Shown piece by piece: positions 11,566-20,761 of a stretch of 64,000 bases of DNA. Every line of letters begins with the position of its first letter. Position 1 is the stretch's first letter. The stretch lies in assembly GCF_900163785.1 (NCBI RefSeq), contig NZ_FUKN01000014.1, forward strand, positions 558,001-622,000, in the 5' to 3' direction. Both the position numbers and the translations under genes were made by a program. A model generated the notes under the pieces. The model saw nothing but the letters and a program-made list of their open reading frames with translations. It did no database searches and was not told the DNA's origin. Source of the DNA: Psychrobacter sp. JB385. GTDB taxonomy: Bacteria > Pseudomonadota > Gammaproteobacteria > Pseudomonadales > Moraxellaceae.

Positions 11566-11743
11566 GTATGCAACTATAGTCTGAGCACCAGACTACCTCC
11601 GAAAACCCGCCACTTATCATTAAACCTAACAAAGTTAACAAGACTGATTCAGATTGCCCTTACCGATGCTTATAAGATAATAGTCACAGTCATAAGAAAA
11701 ACTATTATCAAGCAGCGAATAAGAAAAACGTAAGGAGCGCGTT

Positions 11744-12604
11744 ATGGCAGACAATACTAATAATAAATCTAATACCGACACTATAGACGACAGTCACAGC
11801 CCGCAAGTGCAGCATCTCATTGATACCCTACAAGGTGAGCGTATCGGCAAAGAAGGCAGTCAGTCTGCCATTATCTTTCGTATGGTGATGCCCGATCACC
11901 TATGTCCGTTTGGCCTCAAATCAATCGATGCGCTCAAGCACGCAGGCTATGACATCATTGATCGTCATATCACCACTCAAGATGAGAATACATTGGTCAA
12001 GGATACGCTTGGGGTCAAGACCACGCCGCAGACCTTTATTGATGGCAAGCGCGTTGGCGGCAATGATGATCTGCAAGTATTTTTGGGCAATCAAGAACCC
12101 GAGACAGACGACGACACCACGTATGCGCCCATTATTGCGATATTTGCTGTTACCGCGCTGATGACGCTGGCGTTATGCTGGGCGTTTGCCATTAGTGTCT
12201 TGTCGATACAAGCGCTCATGTGGTTTGTCGCGCTGTCTATGTGTGTATTGGCGATTAAAAAGCTTGAGGATTTAGAAGGGTTTACCACGGGGTTTTTGGG
12301 ATATGATTTACTCGCACGCCGCATGGTACGCTACGCCTATGTATATCCGTTTTTAGAAGCGTTTGCAGGTATTGCTATGTTTGCCGATCAGCCTTGGCTC
12401 AATCCGATTGCGGGTTTGGTTGCTTTTATCATCGGCTTAATTGGCGGGGTATCGGTGATTAAAGCGGTCTATATCGATAAGCGCGAGCTAAAATGTGCCT
12501 GCGTGGGCGGCGATAGTAATGTACCACTGGGCGCGATCTCTTTAACCGAAAACGTTATGATGTTCGGTATGGGTAGTTATATGCTGATTCGCGCTTTATT
12601 ATAA
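11744..12604 (+). CDS. Glutaredoxin-MauE membrane fusion protein
   Basis: A 286-aa fusion. Residues about 40-115 form a glutaredoxin domain with a single-cysteine active site, CPFG, and the cis-proline and glutathione-side segment TTPQTFIDGKRVGG. Residues about 125-286 hold four to five membrane spans of the MauE/DoxX-like type, with a CAC motif in the loop KRELKCACVGGDS before the last span. Known fusions of this type are thought to move reducing equivalents or handle thiols at the inner membrane; the substrate here is unknown. The ribosome site AAGGAG lies 8 nt upstream. The gene is convergent with the lipoprotein gene that follows. Confidence 0.85.
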   Translation: MADNTNNKSNTDTIDDSHSPQVQHLIDTLQGERIGKEGSQSAIIFRMVMPDHLCPFGLKSIDALKHAGYDIIDRHITTQDENTLVKDTLGVKTTPQTFIDGKRVGGNDDLQVFLGNQEPETDDDTTYAPIIAIFAVTALMTLALCWAFAISVLSIQALMWFVALSMCVLAIKKLEDLEGFTTGFLGYDLLARRMVRYAYVYPFLEAFAGIAMFADQPWLNPIAGLVAFIIGLIGGVSVIKAVYIDKRELKCACVGGDSNVPLGAISLTENVMMFGMGSYMLIRALL

Positions 12605-12640
12605 TCAAGCGATTAGATGATGCGTAATAAATACATATTG

Positions 12641-13177
12641 CTACTCCGCCATCTCCCCATGCGCCTTTGCATCACCTTTTTTGCCATCTGGTTTGATCAC
12701 AATAGGTAATACCAACCCTTTGGCAAAGTCATCAGACAGCACATAATCATAACTGCTAGCAGCGACATCAGGCGTGGTATGAATGACCAGTGTCATCTCG
12801 TTACCATCGGTCAGCTCATGTGAGACATATTGCTCACTCAACTGATCCAACACCTTAGACAGTGCTTCATTGCTTGCCATACTGATGGTCAGATTATGCT
12901 GAGCGGTAGCGGTATCTACATCGAAGTAATCGGCATAATCAAGAACGTTTTGGCTATCGAGCGCAAACGGATACTGATAGCTTGCGAGATTGGCAGGCGT
13001 TTCGCCACTATCGACTAGCGACCAATCAATAGTATGGGCAGTCACGGCCGACGTCTCTACGGTGGTTTCTGCTGCCTCGGAGGATTGACTAACGGTTTTA
13101 GCACCTTGGTCGCATCCAGTCAGCGCCCACATACTAGCCGCTGCAATGATGATCATGCTTGTGAGGCGCTTAGCCAT
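12641..13177 (-). CDS. Predicted lipoprotein of unknown function
   Basis: A signal peptide MAKRLTSMIIIAAASMWA ends in the lipobox LTGC, so the mature protein should be lipid-anchored at that cysteine. The start at 13177 is preferred over the longer frame from 13210, because AAGAGGA lies just before it and the signal peptide then begins correctly. The mature part (about 155 residues) has segments such as YPFALDSQNVLDYADYFDVD and DDFAKGLVLPI and ends in a charged, lysine-rich tail. I do not recognise the family. A 37-nt relic of a related copy lies about 1.1 kb away at 11529-11565. Confidence 0.8.
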   Translation of the reverse strand: MAKRLTSMIIIAAASMWALTGCDQGAKTVSQSSEAAETTVETSAVTAHTIDWSLVDSGETPANLASYQYPFALDSQNVLDYADYFDVDTATAQHNLTISMASNEALSKVLDQLSEQYVSHELTDGNEMTLVIHTTPDVAASSYDYVLSDDFAKGLVLPIVIKPDGKKGDAKAHGEMAE

Positions 13178-13361
13178 CGACGTATCCTCTTTATTATTGA
13201 TGACAACCACAGTAGTAGTGGGGTCTATACTCGCTATTTTGACAGGTTTCCCAGCGCTTCTCTAGATAAAAGCGCCAAACGATTCACTTTAATGAAACTA
13301 TTTATGAGACTGCGGATTTACGGTCATGATTTTTGTCATGATGAGCCTAACATGCACGCAT

Positions 13362-13408
13362 AAAAAAACAGCCATCTGATGATGACTGTTTTTAGTGATG
13401 GCTTTTTA
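13362..13408 (-). terminator. Terminator after the 13.4-13.9 kb lipoprotein gene
   Basis: On the minus strand AAAAACAG pairs with CTGTTTTT and a T run follows. A second stem, GCCATC with GATGGC, overlaps it, so alternative hairpins are possible. It follows the stop of the lipoprotein gene at 13437 and precedes the next minus-strand gene. Confidence 0.75.
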
Positions 13409-13436
13409 AAAACCAATCTTTAAATATTCTATAAGA

Positions 13437-13850
13437 TTAGATTTGGCAGTTGACTTGGTATTCTTTGCCGTTAGCCCATTTGATAGCGAAAATGCCTTTG
13501 TCGCCTTTCATGTGCCATGCATAAGTAGCTTCTGGGTTTGAGTCATTGACATAGCTTGCAGTATCACCTTGTACACCGCCGTTCAAGACAATTTTTTGCT
13601 CTGTCCATTTTACTTTTGGCAAGGTGGCGTTAATCATGGCTTGGTTTTTATTAATAGACTGTTTTGCCATGATTTTGCTGTTATCAGTACAGGTATAAGG
13701 GGCTGCTGCCATACGGTCATAAGCGGCATCTGGCATACTGTCTTTCACTGGGGTGTCTGATGCATTTGGCGTCGTTGGAGCGGTGGTCGCACACGCACTT
13801 AGTAAGGCAAGGGCAGGTAGGGCAGTTACAATTTTGGTTAAAGTCTTCAT
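13437..13850 (-). CDS. Small predicted lipoprotein
   Basis: A 137-aa protein starting MKTLTKIVTALPALALLSAC, a type II signal peptide with lipobox LSAC. The start at 13850 is preferred over 13862 because GGAGAACCCG directly precedes it as the ribosome site. After a threonine- and proline-rich spacer, the mature domain has a cysteine pair (YTCTDN and VNCQI near the C terminus) that could form a disulphide, and a pattern of short strands (VLNGGVQGDTASY, YAWHMKGDKGIFAIKWANG) resembling small beta-sandwich envelope lipoproteins of the MliC type, which inhibit lysozyme. That resemblance is only suggestive. It is followed by its own terminator. Confidence 0.8.
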   Translation of the reverse strand: MKTLTKIVTALPALALLSACATTAPTTPNASDTPVKDSMPDAAYDRMAAAPYTCTDNSKIMAKQSINKNQAMINATLPKVKWTEQKIVLNGGVQGDTASYVNDSNPEATYAWHMKGDKGIFAIKWANGKEYQVNCQI

Positions 13851-14074
13851 CGGGTTCTCCAAAAATATCAGAATTATCGTACATTTCTATTTAATAATGC
13901 GTTAAGCATATAGCGCTTATGGTAACCAAAAGTTTTCTTGGAGAGTGTTAGAAATTGTTTGTTACATGTTTGCTTCGTTACTCGACCATTGACTAATGTA
14001 ACGCTTTTTTCAGATAAATTTGGAATAACGTCACAGGTGAGTTCTCAATTTTTAGAAGAAAAACTGACTGGTAT

Positions 14075-14115
14075 AAAAAAGCGCGTATCAACTTCATGGT
14101 CGATACGCGCTTTTT
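14075..14115 (-). terminator. Intrinsic terminator after ygiQ
   Basis: AAAAAAGCGCGTATC pairs with GATACGCGCTTTTT, a strong GC-rich stem with T runs readable on both strands, 16 nt beyond the ygiQ stop. The remaining gap to the upstream lipoprotein gene, 13863-14074, shows nothing else recognisable. Confidence 0.9.
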
Positions 14116-14130
14116 ATTCAGCCAATTGAC

Positions 14131-16578
14131 CTATTTGGTTTTACGCGGTGGTAAACCGGTATGCTGGGTCTGGAAGTTGCCTTTGCTCACTCGCTTCTTG
14201 GGGTTCTTGCTGGTAGTGTTTTTGCCAGCATTTGAGTTGTTTGAAGAAGTATGGCTACGCTTCACTGAGTCATTACCAAGACGACTGTTCTTTTTGCGCG
14301 CAGATTGATAGCTGTCTTGCGCGGCATCGCGACCTTCTAAGCTTGCATTGAATGGCGGAATCAAGCAGCCACGGTTTTTACCAATCAAGTCACTACGGCC
14401 CATGTCTTGCAGCGCTTTACGCAATAGTACCCAGTTTTTTGGATCATGATAGCGCAGGAACGCTTTGTGCAGTTTGCGCTGCTTGCCAGATTTGACAATA
14501 TCCATGTCACCTTCACTACGGCTGATCTTATGTAGTGGGTCTTTGTGCGTGTGATACATGGTGGTCGCAGTCGCCATCGGGCTTGGATAAAACGCCTGTA
14601 CTTGGTCAGCGCGATAGCCATGACTTTTTAGCCACAGCGCAAGGTTCATCATGTCTTCATCTTTCGTACCCGGGTGGGCGGCGATGAAGTAAGGAATCAG
14701 ATATTGCTCTTTGCCCGCTTCCTGACTGTACTGCTCAAACATGGCTTTGAATTGATCGTAGCTGCCCATGCCCGGCTTCATCATCTTCGATAGCACGCCT
14801 TCTTCAGAGTGCTCAGGGGCAATCTTGAGATAACCGCCGACATGATGGCTGACCAATTCTTTGACGTATTCAGGATCTTTTACCGCCAAATCATAACGCA
14901 AACCTGACGCGATAAGGATTTTTTTCACGCCTTTGATATCACGAGCTTTGCGATACAGCTTGGTTAAATTACTGTGATCGGTCAGCAAATTTTCGCAGAC
15001 ATCAGGATAGACACAAGACGGCTTACGGCAGTTCTTTTCAATCGTCTCGTCTTTACAGCTCAGACGATACATATTGGCCGTTGGGCCACCAAGATCAGAG
15101 ATCACGCCAGTGTAGTTTGGTGCGGTATCACGAATCGCTTCGACTTCGCGCAAGATTGATTCTTCTGAACGGTTTTGGATAATGCGCCCTTCATGCTCGG
15201 TGATCGAGCAGAACGTACAACCGCCAAAACAACCGCGCATGATATTGACCGAAAATTTAATCATGTCATAAGCAGGGATACGCGCATCGCCATAGCTTGG
15301 GTGCGGCAGGCGGGCATATGGCAAGTCAAACACATAGTCCATCTCTTCTGTCGAGAGTGGAATCGGTGGCGGGTTCAGCCAGACATCGATAGACGTATGC
15401 GAGTTACCCGCACCGCTGCTATGACGCTGTACGAGCGCGCGAGCGTTACCCGGATTGGTCTCTAAATGCAAAATACGGTTGGCATGAGCGTAGAGTACAG
15501 GGTCAGATTTGACGTGCTCATAGTCAGGTAGACGAATCACCGTTTGCTCACGTGGCGGCATTTTGATTTTGTGCTTACGGGCGGTCATAGGCTTATCAAA
15601 GCCGCGCATCTGTACCACTTGCGTGTCGGTGTCTACTTGGTCGGCGTTGATGACTTTATCTGTGACTGGCTCAGCGACAAAACCCTGATACTGTGATGAC
15701 ATGGATGACGGCATGGCTTTCCCGACAGGCGAGTCCGATGGTTTGTTCTGCTCAATTGAGCAGCTGTCAACATCTTCGGTCATGACATACGGGTTGATGA
15801 TAGGATCGACACGGCCAACGGTATCGACATCGTTACTCGCGACCTCAGTCATATCCGCTTGCCAATGACGACGAGTCGGAGTCAACAGGTAAGAGGTGCC
15901 GCGCAATTTGCTCATTTGCTCGAAGCTATAGCCTTTCGACAGACCATGTACCACATCGACGATGGCGCGCTCAGCATTACCATAGAGTAAGACATCCGCA
16001 CGCGCATCTAGCAAGATACTACGGCGGACTTTGTCTGACCAATAATCATAATGCGCAATACGGCGTAAGCTACCCTCAATACCGCCTAAGATGATCGGCA
16101 CATCAGGATAGGCTTCACGGCAGCGTTGACTATAGACAATCGCCGCACGGTCAGGGCGTTTGTTGGCGACGTTGCCAGGAGAATAAGCATCATCGCTACG
16201 GATTTTACGATCAGCGGTATAGCGGTTGATCATGCTGTCCATGTTGCCAGCGGTCACGCCATAAGCATAGACCGGCTTGCCAAGTTCCATAAAGGCATCT
16301 TTACTCTTCCAATCGGGCTGAGCAATGATACCAACGCGAAAGCCTTGTGACTCAAGCAAGCGACCAATAATCGCCATACCGAAGCTTGGATGATCAACAT
16401 AAGCATCCCCTGAGATGATGATGACATCACAAGCGTCCCAGCCCAAATCGTCCATCTCTTTGCGGCTCATTGGCAGGTAAGGCGCAGGCTCGTAGCAGCT
16501 CGCCCAATGTTTGTCGTAATCATAAAGTGGTTTGGTGCCTTGTTTAAAGGCGGTGCGGGCAATGGTATCGGCAGACAT
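14131..16578 (-). CDS. ygiQ: YgiQ-family radical SAM protein
   Basis: A radical SAM enzyme of the UPF0313/YgiQ family, whose reaction is not established. The cluster motif is C450-x3-C454-x2-C457 in [10 protein letters not shown]. The N-terminal region (about 45-240) carries a cobalamin-binding-like fold with [10 protein letters not shown], and the C-terminal tail is basic and disordered ([16 protein letters not shown]). At 815 residues it is longer than the roughly 740 of enteric homologues; a polar stretch at about 250-335, between the N-terminal and radical SAM parts, accounts for most of the difference. It is transcribed alone and ends at a strong terminator. Confidence 0.93.
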   Translation of the reverse strand: MSADTIARTAFKQGTKPLYDYDKHWASCYEPAPYLPMSRKEMDDLGWDACDVIIISGDAYVDHPSFGMAIIGRLLESQGFRVGIIAQPDWKSKDAFMELGKPVYAYGVTAGNMDSMINRYTADRKIRSDDAYSPGNVANKRPDRAAIVYSQRCREAYPDVPIILGGIEGSLRRIAHYDYWSDKVRRSILLDARADVLLYGNAERAIVDVVHGLSKGYSFEQMSKLRGTSYLLTPTRRHWQADMTEVASNDVDTVGRVDPIINPYVMTEDVDSCSIEQNKPSDSPVGKAMPSSMSSQYQGFVAEPVTDKVINADQVDTDTQVVQMRGFDKPMTARKHKIKMPPREQTVIRLPDYEHVKSDPVLYAHANRILHLETNPGNARALVQRHSSGAGNSHTSIDVWLNPPPIPLSTEEMDYVFDLPYARLPHPSYGDARIPAYDMIKFSVNIMRGCFGGCTFCSITEHEGRIIQNRSEESILREVEAIRDTAPNYTGVISDLGGPTANMYRLSCKDETIEKNCRKPSCVYPDVCENLLTDHSNLTKLYRKARDIKGVKKILIASGLRYDLAVKDPEYVKELVSHHVGGYLKIAPEHSEEGVLSKMMKPGMGSYDQFKAMFEQYSQEAGKEQYLIPYFIAAHPGTKDEDMMNLALWLKSHGYRADQVQAFYPSPMATATTMYHTHKDPLHKISRSEGDMDIVKSGKQRKLHKAFLRYHDPKNWVLLRKALQDMGRSDLIGKNRGCLIPPFNASLEGRDAAQDSYQSARKKNSRLGNDSVKRSHTSSNNSNAGKNTTSKNPKKRVSKGNFQTQHTGLPPRKTK

Positions 16579-16942
16579 GGGCGGACCTGTTGAGTAGAAA
16601 AAATGTACTAAAAATATAGCCGCTATTAACGAATATGTTAATGCTGGATTGGGTGGCTAATTTAAAAACGCTCATTTTAACATGAAATCGACTCAGGTAG
16701 GGATAAGTTATTGATAGCGTAAGAGAAACTACACGTACAAAGCGGTTCGCTCGCCAATGCAAATAGTAATAAAGTCATTTTAGTAAATTAAATGACAACT
16801 GTTCATTTTTATAAAAATAAACGTGTTTTTTGATACAAGCAAATAGATTTTGGCATAGGTTTTGCTCCAACCCCAGTAGGGCTTATTGGTGTGCATTCAT
16901 GCGTAAAAACAGTGCATCAATAAAATTTTTGGGGATAGATAA
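16579..16942. other. Divergent gap between ygiQ and the ammonium transporter gene
   Basis: The gap is AT-rich with no supported gene. It holds the ygiQ promoter on the minus side and a sigma-54-type promoter at 16851-16866 on the plus side. No clear NtrC dimer sites were found by eye; TGCATTCATGC at about 16893-16903 is a small palindrome but lies downstream of the expected transcription start. Confidence 0.6.
16851..16866 (+). promoter_or_regulatory. Sigma-54 promoter of the amt gene
   Basis: TGGCATAGGTTTTGCT matches the -24/-12 pattern TGGCAY-N5-TTGCW, with the required 10 bases between GG and GC. It lies 76 nt before the first possible start codon of the ammonium transporter, the classic target of NtrC and RpoN under nitrogen limitation. 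Confidence 0.8.
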
Positions 16943-18367
16943 ATGTTTGGAGAGAAGATGAAACCATCATTTGTTGGGCTGAATGCTGTTGCGTTGAATA
17001 CTTTTGGGCTAAACGTGATCAATATATTACCAAAATCACTGCTGCGCCTTTTATTACTGTTAAATACGTTGCTATTAGGGACGATGGGTAGCGCACACGC
17101 TGCTACAGCAGACACACTGACCGTGGCGCAACTGCTTGAGTATCAAAACATTGCTTGGATTATTTGGGGCGGAGTTTTGGTGTTCTTTATGCAGGCAGGT
17201 TTTGCTTTGCTCGAGAGTGGATCTGTACGTGCAAAGAATGCAGTCAACGTCATGATGAAAAACTACACTGACATGTGTATCGGTGGTCTGGCCTTTTATT
17301 TGGTGGGGTTTGGGCTCATGATGGGTACCAATAACTCTGGATTTGTCGGTACCGATCATTTTATGCCAGTCGATCTGTCCAATATGGATTGGGCAGTGAT
17401 GTTTTTTCAGATGATGTTTGCAGCGACAGCGGTGACGATTGCGAGTGGCGCGATGGCAGAGCGCGTCTCATTTATCGGCTATGCAATTGCCGCCTGTTTG
17501 ATTTGTTTGTTTATCTATCCTGTGTTTGCCAGTTGGGTGTGGGGTGGGTATTTTGGCGGCACTGGTTGGTTAGCTGAGCTTGGTTTTATCGATTTTGCCG
17601 GATCTACCGTGGTGCACTCTGTCGGTGGCTGGCTAGCATTGGCAGGTATCTTGATCATAGGCCCAAGGCTTGGTCGATTTGCACCGGATGGCTCGCCAAG
17701 ACTGATTGCAGGTCACAACATGACTTTATTGGCGCTTGGCGGCTTTATCTTATGGTTTGGTTGGTTCGGGTTTAATGCGGGCTCGACCTTATCTATCACT
17801 GGGAACATCGGTCTGATCGCCGTCAATACCTTCATTGCGGCAGTGAGTGCGGTCGTCAGTTATATGCTGATATCGAGAACGCTTAACAAAGCGATTTTGC
17901 TGAGCGACAGCGTTAATGCCAGCTTGATCGGTTTGGTATCGATCACCGCAGGCTGTGCCACAACCGCACCTATCTTTGCCATCGTCATTGGAGCAGTGGC
18001 CTCCATCGTTTATGTCTTATCAACGCAAGCCTTATTAAAGCTCAAAATAGACGACGTGGTATCAGCGGTGGCAGTGCATGGCTTTGGCGGTGCATGGGGA
18101 ACGCTGGCAGCAGGATTGTTTTATACAGGAGATTTATTCAATCTATCACGGCTAGGCGTACAAGCGCTAGGCGTGGGCGTGGCGCTTGCTTGGGGATTGG
18201 GATTGGGTTTGGTAATGTATAAGCTGATTGACATGAGCTTTGGACTAAAGGCAAGCCGTTTACATGAGCAGCGTGGCCTTGATTATACTGAGCATGCTGA
18301 GCTGGGTTATCCTGAGTTTCAAAAGCAAATGTTTGATACCAAAACTCTCACCGAGCGTCATTTATAG
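16943..18367 (+). CDS. amtB: Ammonium transporter (Amt family)
   Basis: An inner-membrane channel for ammonia/ammonium uptake. It has a long hydrophobic signal-like leader ending AHA (about residue 53), then eleven spans. Pore histidines lie in VVHSVGGW and AVHGFGGAWG, and the Amt signature NAGSTLSITG region is present. ATG 16943 follows GGGG by 8 nt; ATG 16958 (MKPSF) has GGAGA just before it and is an equally good start. The sigma-54 promoter upstream indicates control by nitrogen status. No glnK is adjacent, although that is the common partner; a gene of unknown function follows instead. Confidence 0.95.
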   Translation: MFGEKMKPSFVGLNAVALNTFGLNVINILPKSLLRLLLLLNTLLLGTMGSAHAATADTLTVAQLLEYQNIAWIIWGGVLVFFMQAGFALLESGSVRAKNAVNVMMKNYTDMCIGGLAFYLVGFGLMMGTNNSGFVGTDHFMPVDLSNMDWAVMFFQMMFAATAVTIASGAMAERVSFIGYAIAACLICLFIYPVFASWVWGGYFGGTGWLAELGFIDFAGSTVVHSVGGWLALAGILIIGPRLGRFAPDGSPRLIAGHNMTLLALGGFILWFGWFGFNAGSTLSITGNIGLIAVNTFIAAVSAVVSYMLISRTLNKAILLSDSVNASLIGLVSITAGCATTAPIFAIVIGAVASIVYVLSTQALLKLKIDDVVSAVAVHGFGGAWGTLAAGLFYTGDLFNLSRLGVQALGVGVALAWGLGLGLVMYKLIDMSFGLKASRLHEQRGLDYTEHAELGYPEFQKQMFDTKTLTERHL

Positions 18368-18377
18368 GAGCAAACGG

Positions 18378-18995
18378 ATGAATATGGATACTCAATCAGT
18401 AGACCAAACCGTGTCCGCAATGGCAGAGGTATTGGCAAAATATCTGAACCCCGAAGAGGTGCGTCTGCTCACTCGCCAGTGGCAACAGTACTCGACAGTC
18501 TCTGTAAAAATGATGCAGCAATGCGTATTGGATGCGACGAGGCGCTATCCTGAGCTACAAGATCACAAGTCTGATATTCGTAAAGGCTTTTGGGACACGA
18601 TGCAGGCAGACAATCAGCAAACAGCTGACAGCCGTAGTAAAGAAATAAGCGAAAAAATACCCGCATCTGAAGTGGTGGGCGCGTTTTATACGGTGATGGA
18701 GAGCCTCAGCAAACAATTGAATGCATCAGAAAGTCGCAGTCTGTTTCAGGCTGTGCACCAAGCTGTCTCGCAGGAACGCACCTTTAAAGGGCATGTTATT
18801 CATATGGGTCAGTTTTTGGAGGGCAATCAACCACCTGTGCCTGATGATGAGTATTTGTTGAATAATGTGATTCAGCTGGTTTATGTCTGTCTGTGTGACA
18901 TTGCAGGGCCTGTCGAAGCAGACGACATTTTGTTTCGAGCCGCTGAGACGGCCAAACAAAGCTACCCAAAATCCGTCGTCGAAAAGCTATTTTGA
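18378..18995 (+). CDS. Unknown protein coupled to the ammonium transporter
   Basis: A 205-aa soluble, helical, glutamine-rich protein that I do not recognise. The start at ATG 18378 is set by AGGAG at 18366-18370, which overlaps the amt stop codon, so the two genes are almost surely cotranscribed and translationally coupled. An earlier in-frame ATG at 18264 lies deep inside amt and lacks a ribosome site. The protein has two similar halves by eye: AEVLAKYLNPEEVRLLTRQWQ and YTVMESLSKQLNASESRSLF. They suggest an internal duplication of a helical unit of about 110 residues. Shared sigma-54 expression with amt would place it in nitrogen scarcity. Confidence 0.8.
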   Translation: MNMDTQSVDQTVSAMAEVLAKYLNPEEVRLLTRQWQQYSTVSVKMMQQCVLDATRRYPELQDHKSDIRKGFWDTMQADNQQTADSRSKEISEKIPASEVVGAFYTVMESLSKQLNASESRSLFQAVHQAVSQERTFKGHVIHMGQFLEGNQPPVPDDEYLLNNVIQLVYVCLCDIAGPVEADDILFRAAETAKQSYPKSVVEKLF

Positions 18996-19086
18996 CCTGC
19001 CAGTGGGGCACGCTATAAGCACTTATCGAGGTGTCTTCATAACGTGCCACACATACATACAAGCCCTGAATTGGACAAAAATCCTG

Positions 19087-19866
19087 TTAATTGTCTAACA
19101 ATTGAAAGGGGAAAGTAACCACGTCAAAGGCGAGCGCAAAAGGCAGTAAGACCAGTTTTTGTGCCGCATTGGTGCCACTGCGGTTGCTCTGGGCTTGCTT
19201 CGTTTGGGTATAAAAGCTGACCGTATAAGGTTTGCTCAAAGCGCGATAATTTGATTGAATCATGCTCAAATTACTGACCTGCGGATAAATAGCACCTTTG
19301 ACAGGAACGCTAAAACAAAAGCGCTGCGCATCAATGCGTTGATCGCTGGCAGAGGTGCAGTCACGGCCGTTGTTTTGCAAAAAGAACTGATAATCTGAAC
19401 GCTTAAACTCATCCTTTAGTTTGGCGTAAGACAGCTTCATTTCTCCTTGAAAGTAACCGTCATTATTGGGCACATTAAAGCTCATGTCATTATCCACTTG
19501 AATGTTCTTTGGCGTCAAGTTGCTCAATAAGCTGACCATCTCAGTACCACCTTGGGTCAACACATAGCTGTTTTTTTCGCCCACGATGACCATCGTTGCA
19601 TTGGGCATTTTTGGTAGGGCTTGAGCAGGGCGACCAAAGGCGACAATTTGATCTTCGGACAAAACAGCTTTTGTCGTTTGAGTGCTGACTCGACTATTGC
19701 TCTCTAGCAATGAGCTGGTAGCACAGCCTGAGCTGGCAAGTAATGCGCTGAATGCTGCGCCTATCACGACGGTTTTTACAGTCAACCGTGCTTGCAACGT
19801 CTTTTTGTGTTTGCTGCTATCTGTTTTTTGCTGTTTATTAAAGGAGAGGTCTTTGTACTGTCTCAT
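19087..19866 (-). CDS. Predicted lipoprotein with C-terminal hydrophobic segment
   Basis: A 259-aa protein. A basic N-terminal stretch of about 30 residues precedes a hydrophobic segment ending in the lipobox ASSGC, so it should be exported and lipidated. The mature part has two cysteines (GRDCTS, RFCFSV) and ends LVLLPFALAFDVVTFPFQLLD, a hydrophobic tail like those of several small Moraxellaceae envelope proteins. A similar stretch, AYIVSLPFSLIGG, is found in the exported protein at 48065-48520. The family and role are unknown. Confidence 0.75.
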   Translation of the reverse strand: MRQYKDLSFNKQQKTDSSKHKKTLQARLTVKTVVIGAAFSALLASSGCATSSLLESNSRVSTQTTKAVLSEDQIVAFGRPAQALPKMPNATMVIVGEKNSYVLTQGGTEMVSLLSNLTPKNIQVDNDMSFNVPNNDGYFQGEMKLSYAKLKDEFKRSDYQFFLQNNGRDCTSASDQRIDAQRFCFSVPVKGAIYPQVSNLSMIQSNYRALSKPYTVSFYTQTKQAQSNRSGTNAAQKLVLLPFALAFDVVTFPFQLLDN

Positions 19867-20055
19867 AATAGGATTTCCTTATCTATACCGATATTATCTT
19901 GTAAATAATGCTGATTGATGATGACGAGTAAATATAAATCACTAATGTCGTTTTATTATCAAACTTTCGTTCACATCGTACCCTGTTTGATTGGGATTTA
20001 TCTACTCATAATTGACAGTGAAGACCCATTATCTTTTATGGTCACAGACGTATTT

Positions 20056-20523
20056 CTAATCGAGCAAGATTTTTGTGCCGCTCTTGGTAAAGTTCATCAC
20101 AAACTGACTGGTAAAGTGACGCACATTATTTTCATAGGTTAGTAGGCCGCGCGTAAACTGGTGGTAGTCATTCATATTTCTGGCGTTTACCATCAGCATA
20201 AAATCGGCATCACCAGACACCTCATAGCAGCTCATGACTTGTGGCTGTGCATGCATCAAGCGCTCAAATCGATGCTGCATAGAGTTATTGGAGCGCGCCA
20301 TCTCTATCATCACGACAGCCGTCAGTCCGTAGCCAACCTTGTTTGGATCAACGATAGCCGCTTGCTTGGTAATGACACCATTACTGGTCAGTAATTGGAT
20401 ACGGCGTTGCGCCGTGGCAACAGACACATGAACCCGTTCTGCCACTGTTTTTAATGGCAGCGTCGCATCATCTTGTAGCAGATTTAAAATCGCTTTATCA
20501 ATTGCGTCCAAATTGTCACTCAT
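20056..20523 (-). CDS. Lrp/AsnC-family transcriptional regulator
   Basis: A 155-aa regulator with an N-terminal helix-turn-helix (about residues 5-60: AIDKAILNLLQDDATLPLKT, then AERVHVSVATAQRRIQLL) and a C-terminal RAM effector domain (about 70-150) with the VMSCYEVSGDADFMLMV strand pair. The start at 20523 is chosen over 20553 because GGGAGA sits 6 nt before it. Members of this family sense amino acids and often control a divergent exporter. Here the divergent gene is a RarD-type permease 240 nt away, so it is the likely target. Confidence 0.9.
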   Translation of the reverse strand: MSDNLDAIDKAILNLLQDDATLPLKTVAERVHVSVATAQRRIQLLTSNGVITKQAAIVDPNKVGYGLTAVVMIEMARSNNSMQHRFERLMHAQPQVMSCYEVSGDADFMLMVNARNMNDYHQFTRGLLTYENNVRHFTSQFVMNFTKSGTKILLD

Positions 20524-20761
20524 TGTGTTTCTCCCAACACGGTAGGGTTGCAAATTTCCATATCATTATAATTTGTCACTATAAATCAAAAGATGATAAA
20601 TAATTCATATTTCAGTAAAAATATAATAATTTTTCTCATTACTAATAATATATAGAGAAATTTTATCTTGAAGCGTCAGTAAAATAGACGTTAACAACCA
20701 ATGCTGATCTATCAAAATAATAGCCAGCTTTTTTACCTGTACTCAAACTTATGGTGCTTAT

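Noticed and set aside
11509..11733. 74-codon plus-strand frame between the reverse transcriptase and the glutaredoxin fusion
   Set aside because: No ribosome site or homology; part of it overlaps the relic lipoprotein fragment read on the other strand.
16893..16903. NtrC-binding site near amt
   Set aside because: The small palindrome lies downstream of the sigma-54 core promoter and does not match the TGCACC-N5-GGTGCA pattern well.
18264..18377. Extended N terminus for the gene after amt
   Set aside because: It would lie inside amt without a ribosome site, whereas ATG 18378 has AGGAG at the right distance.
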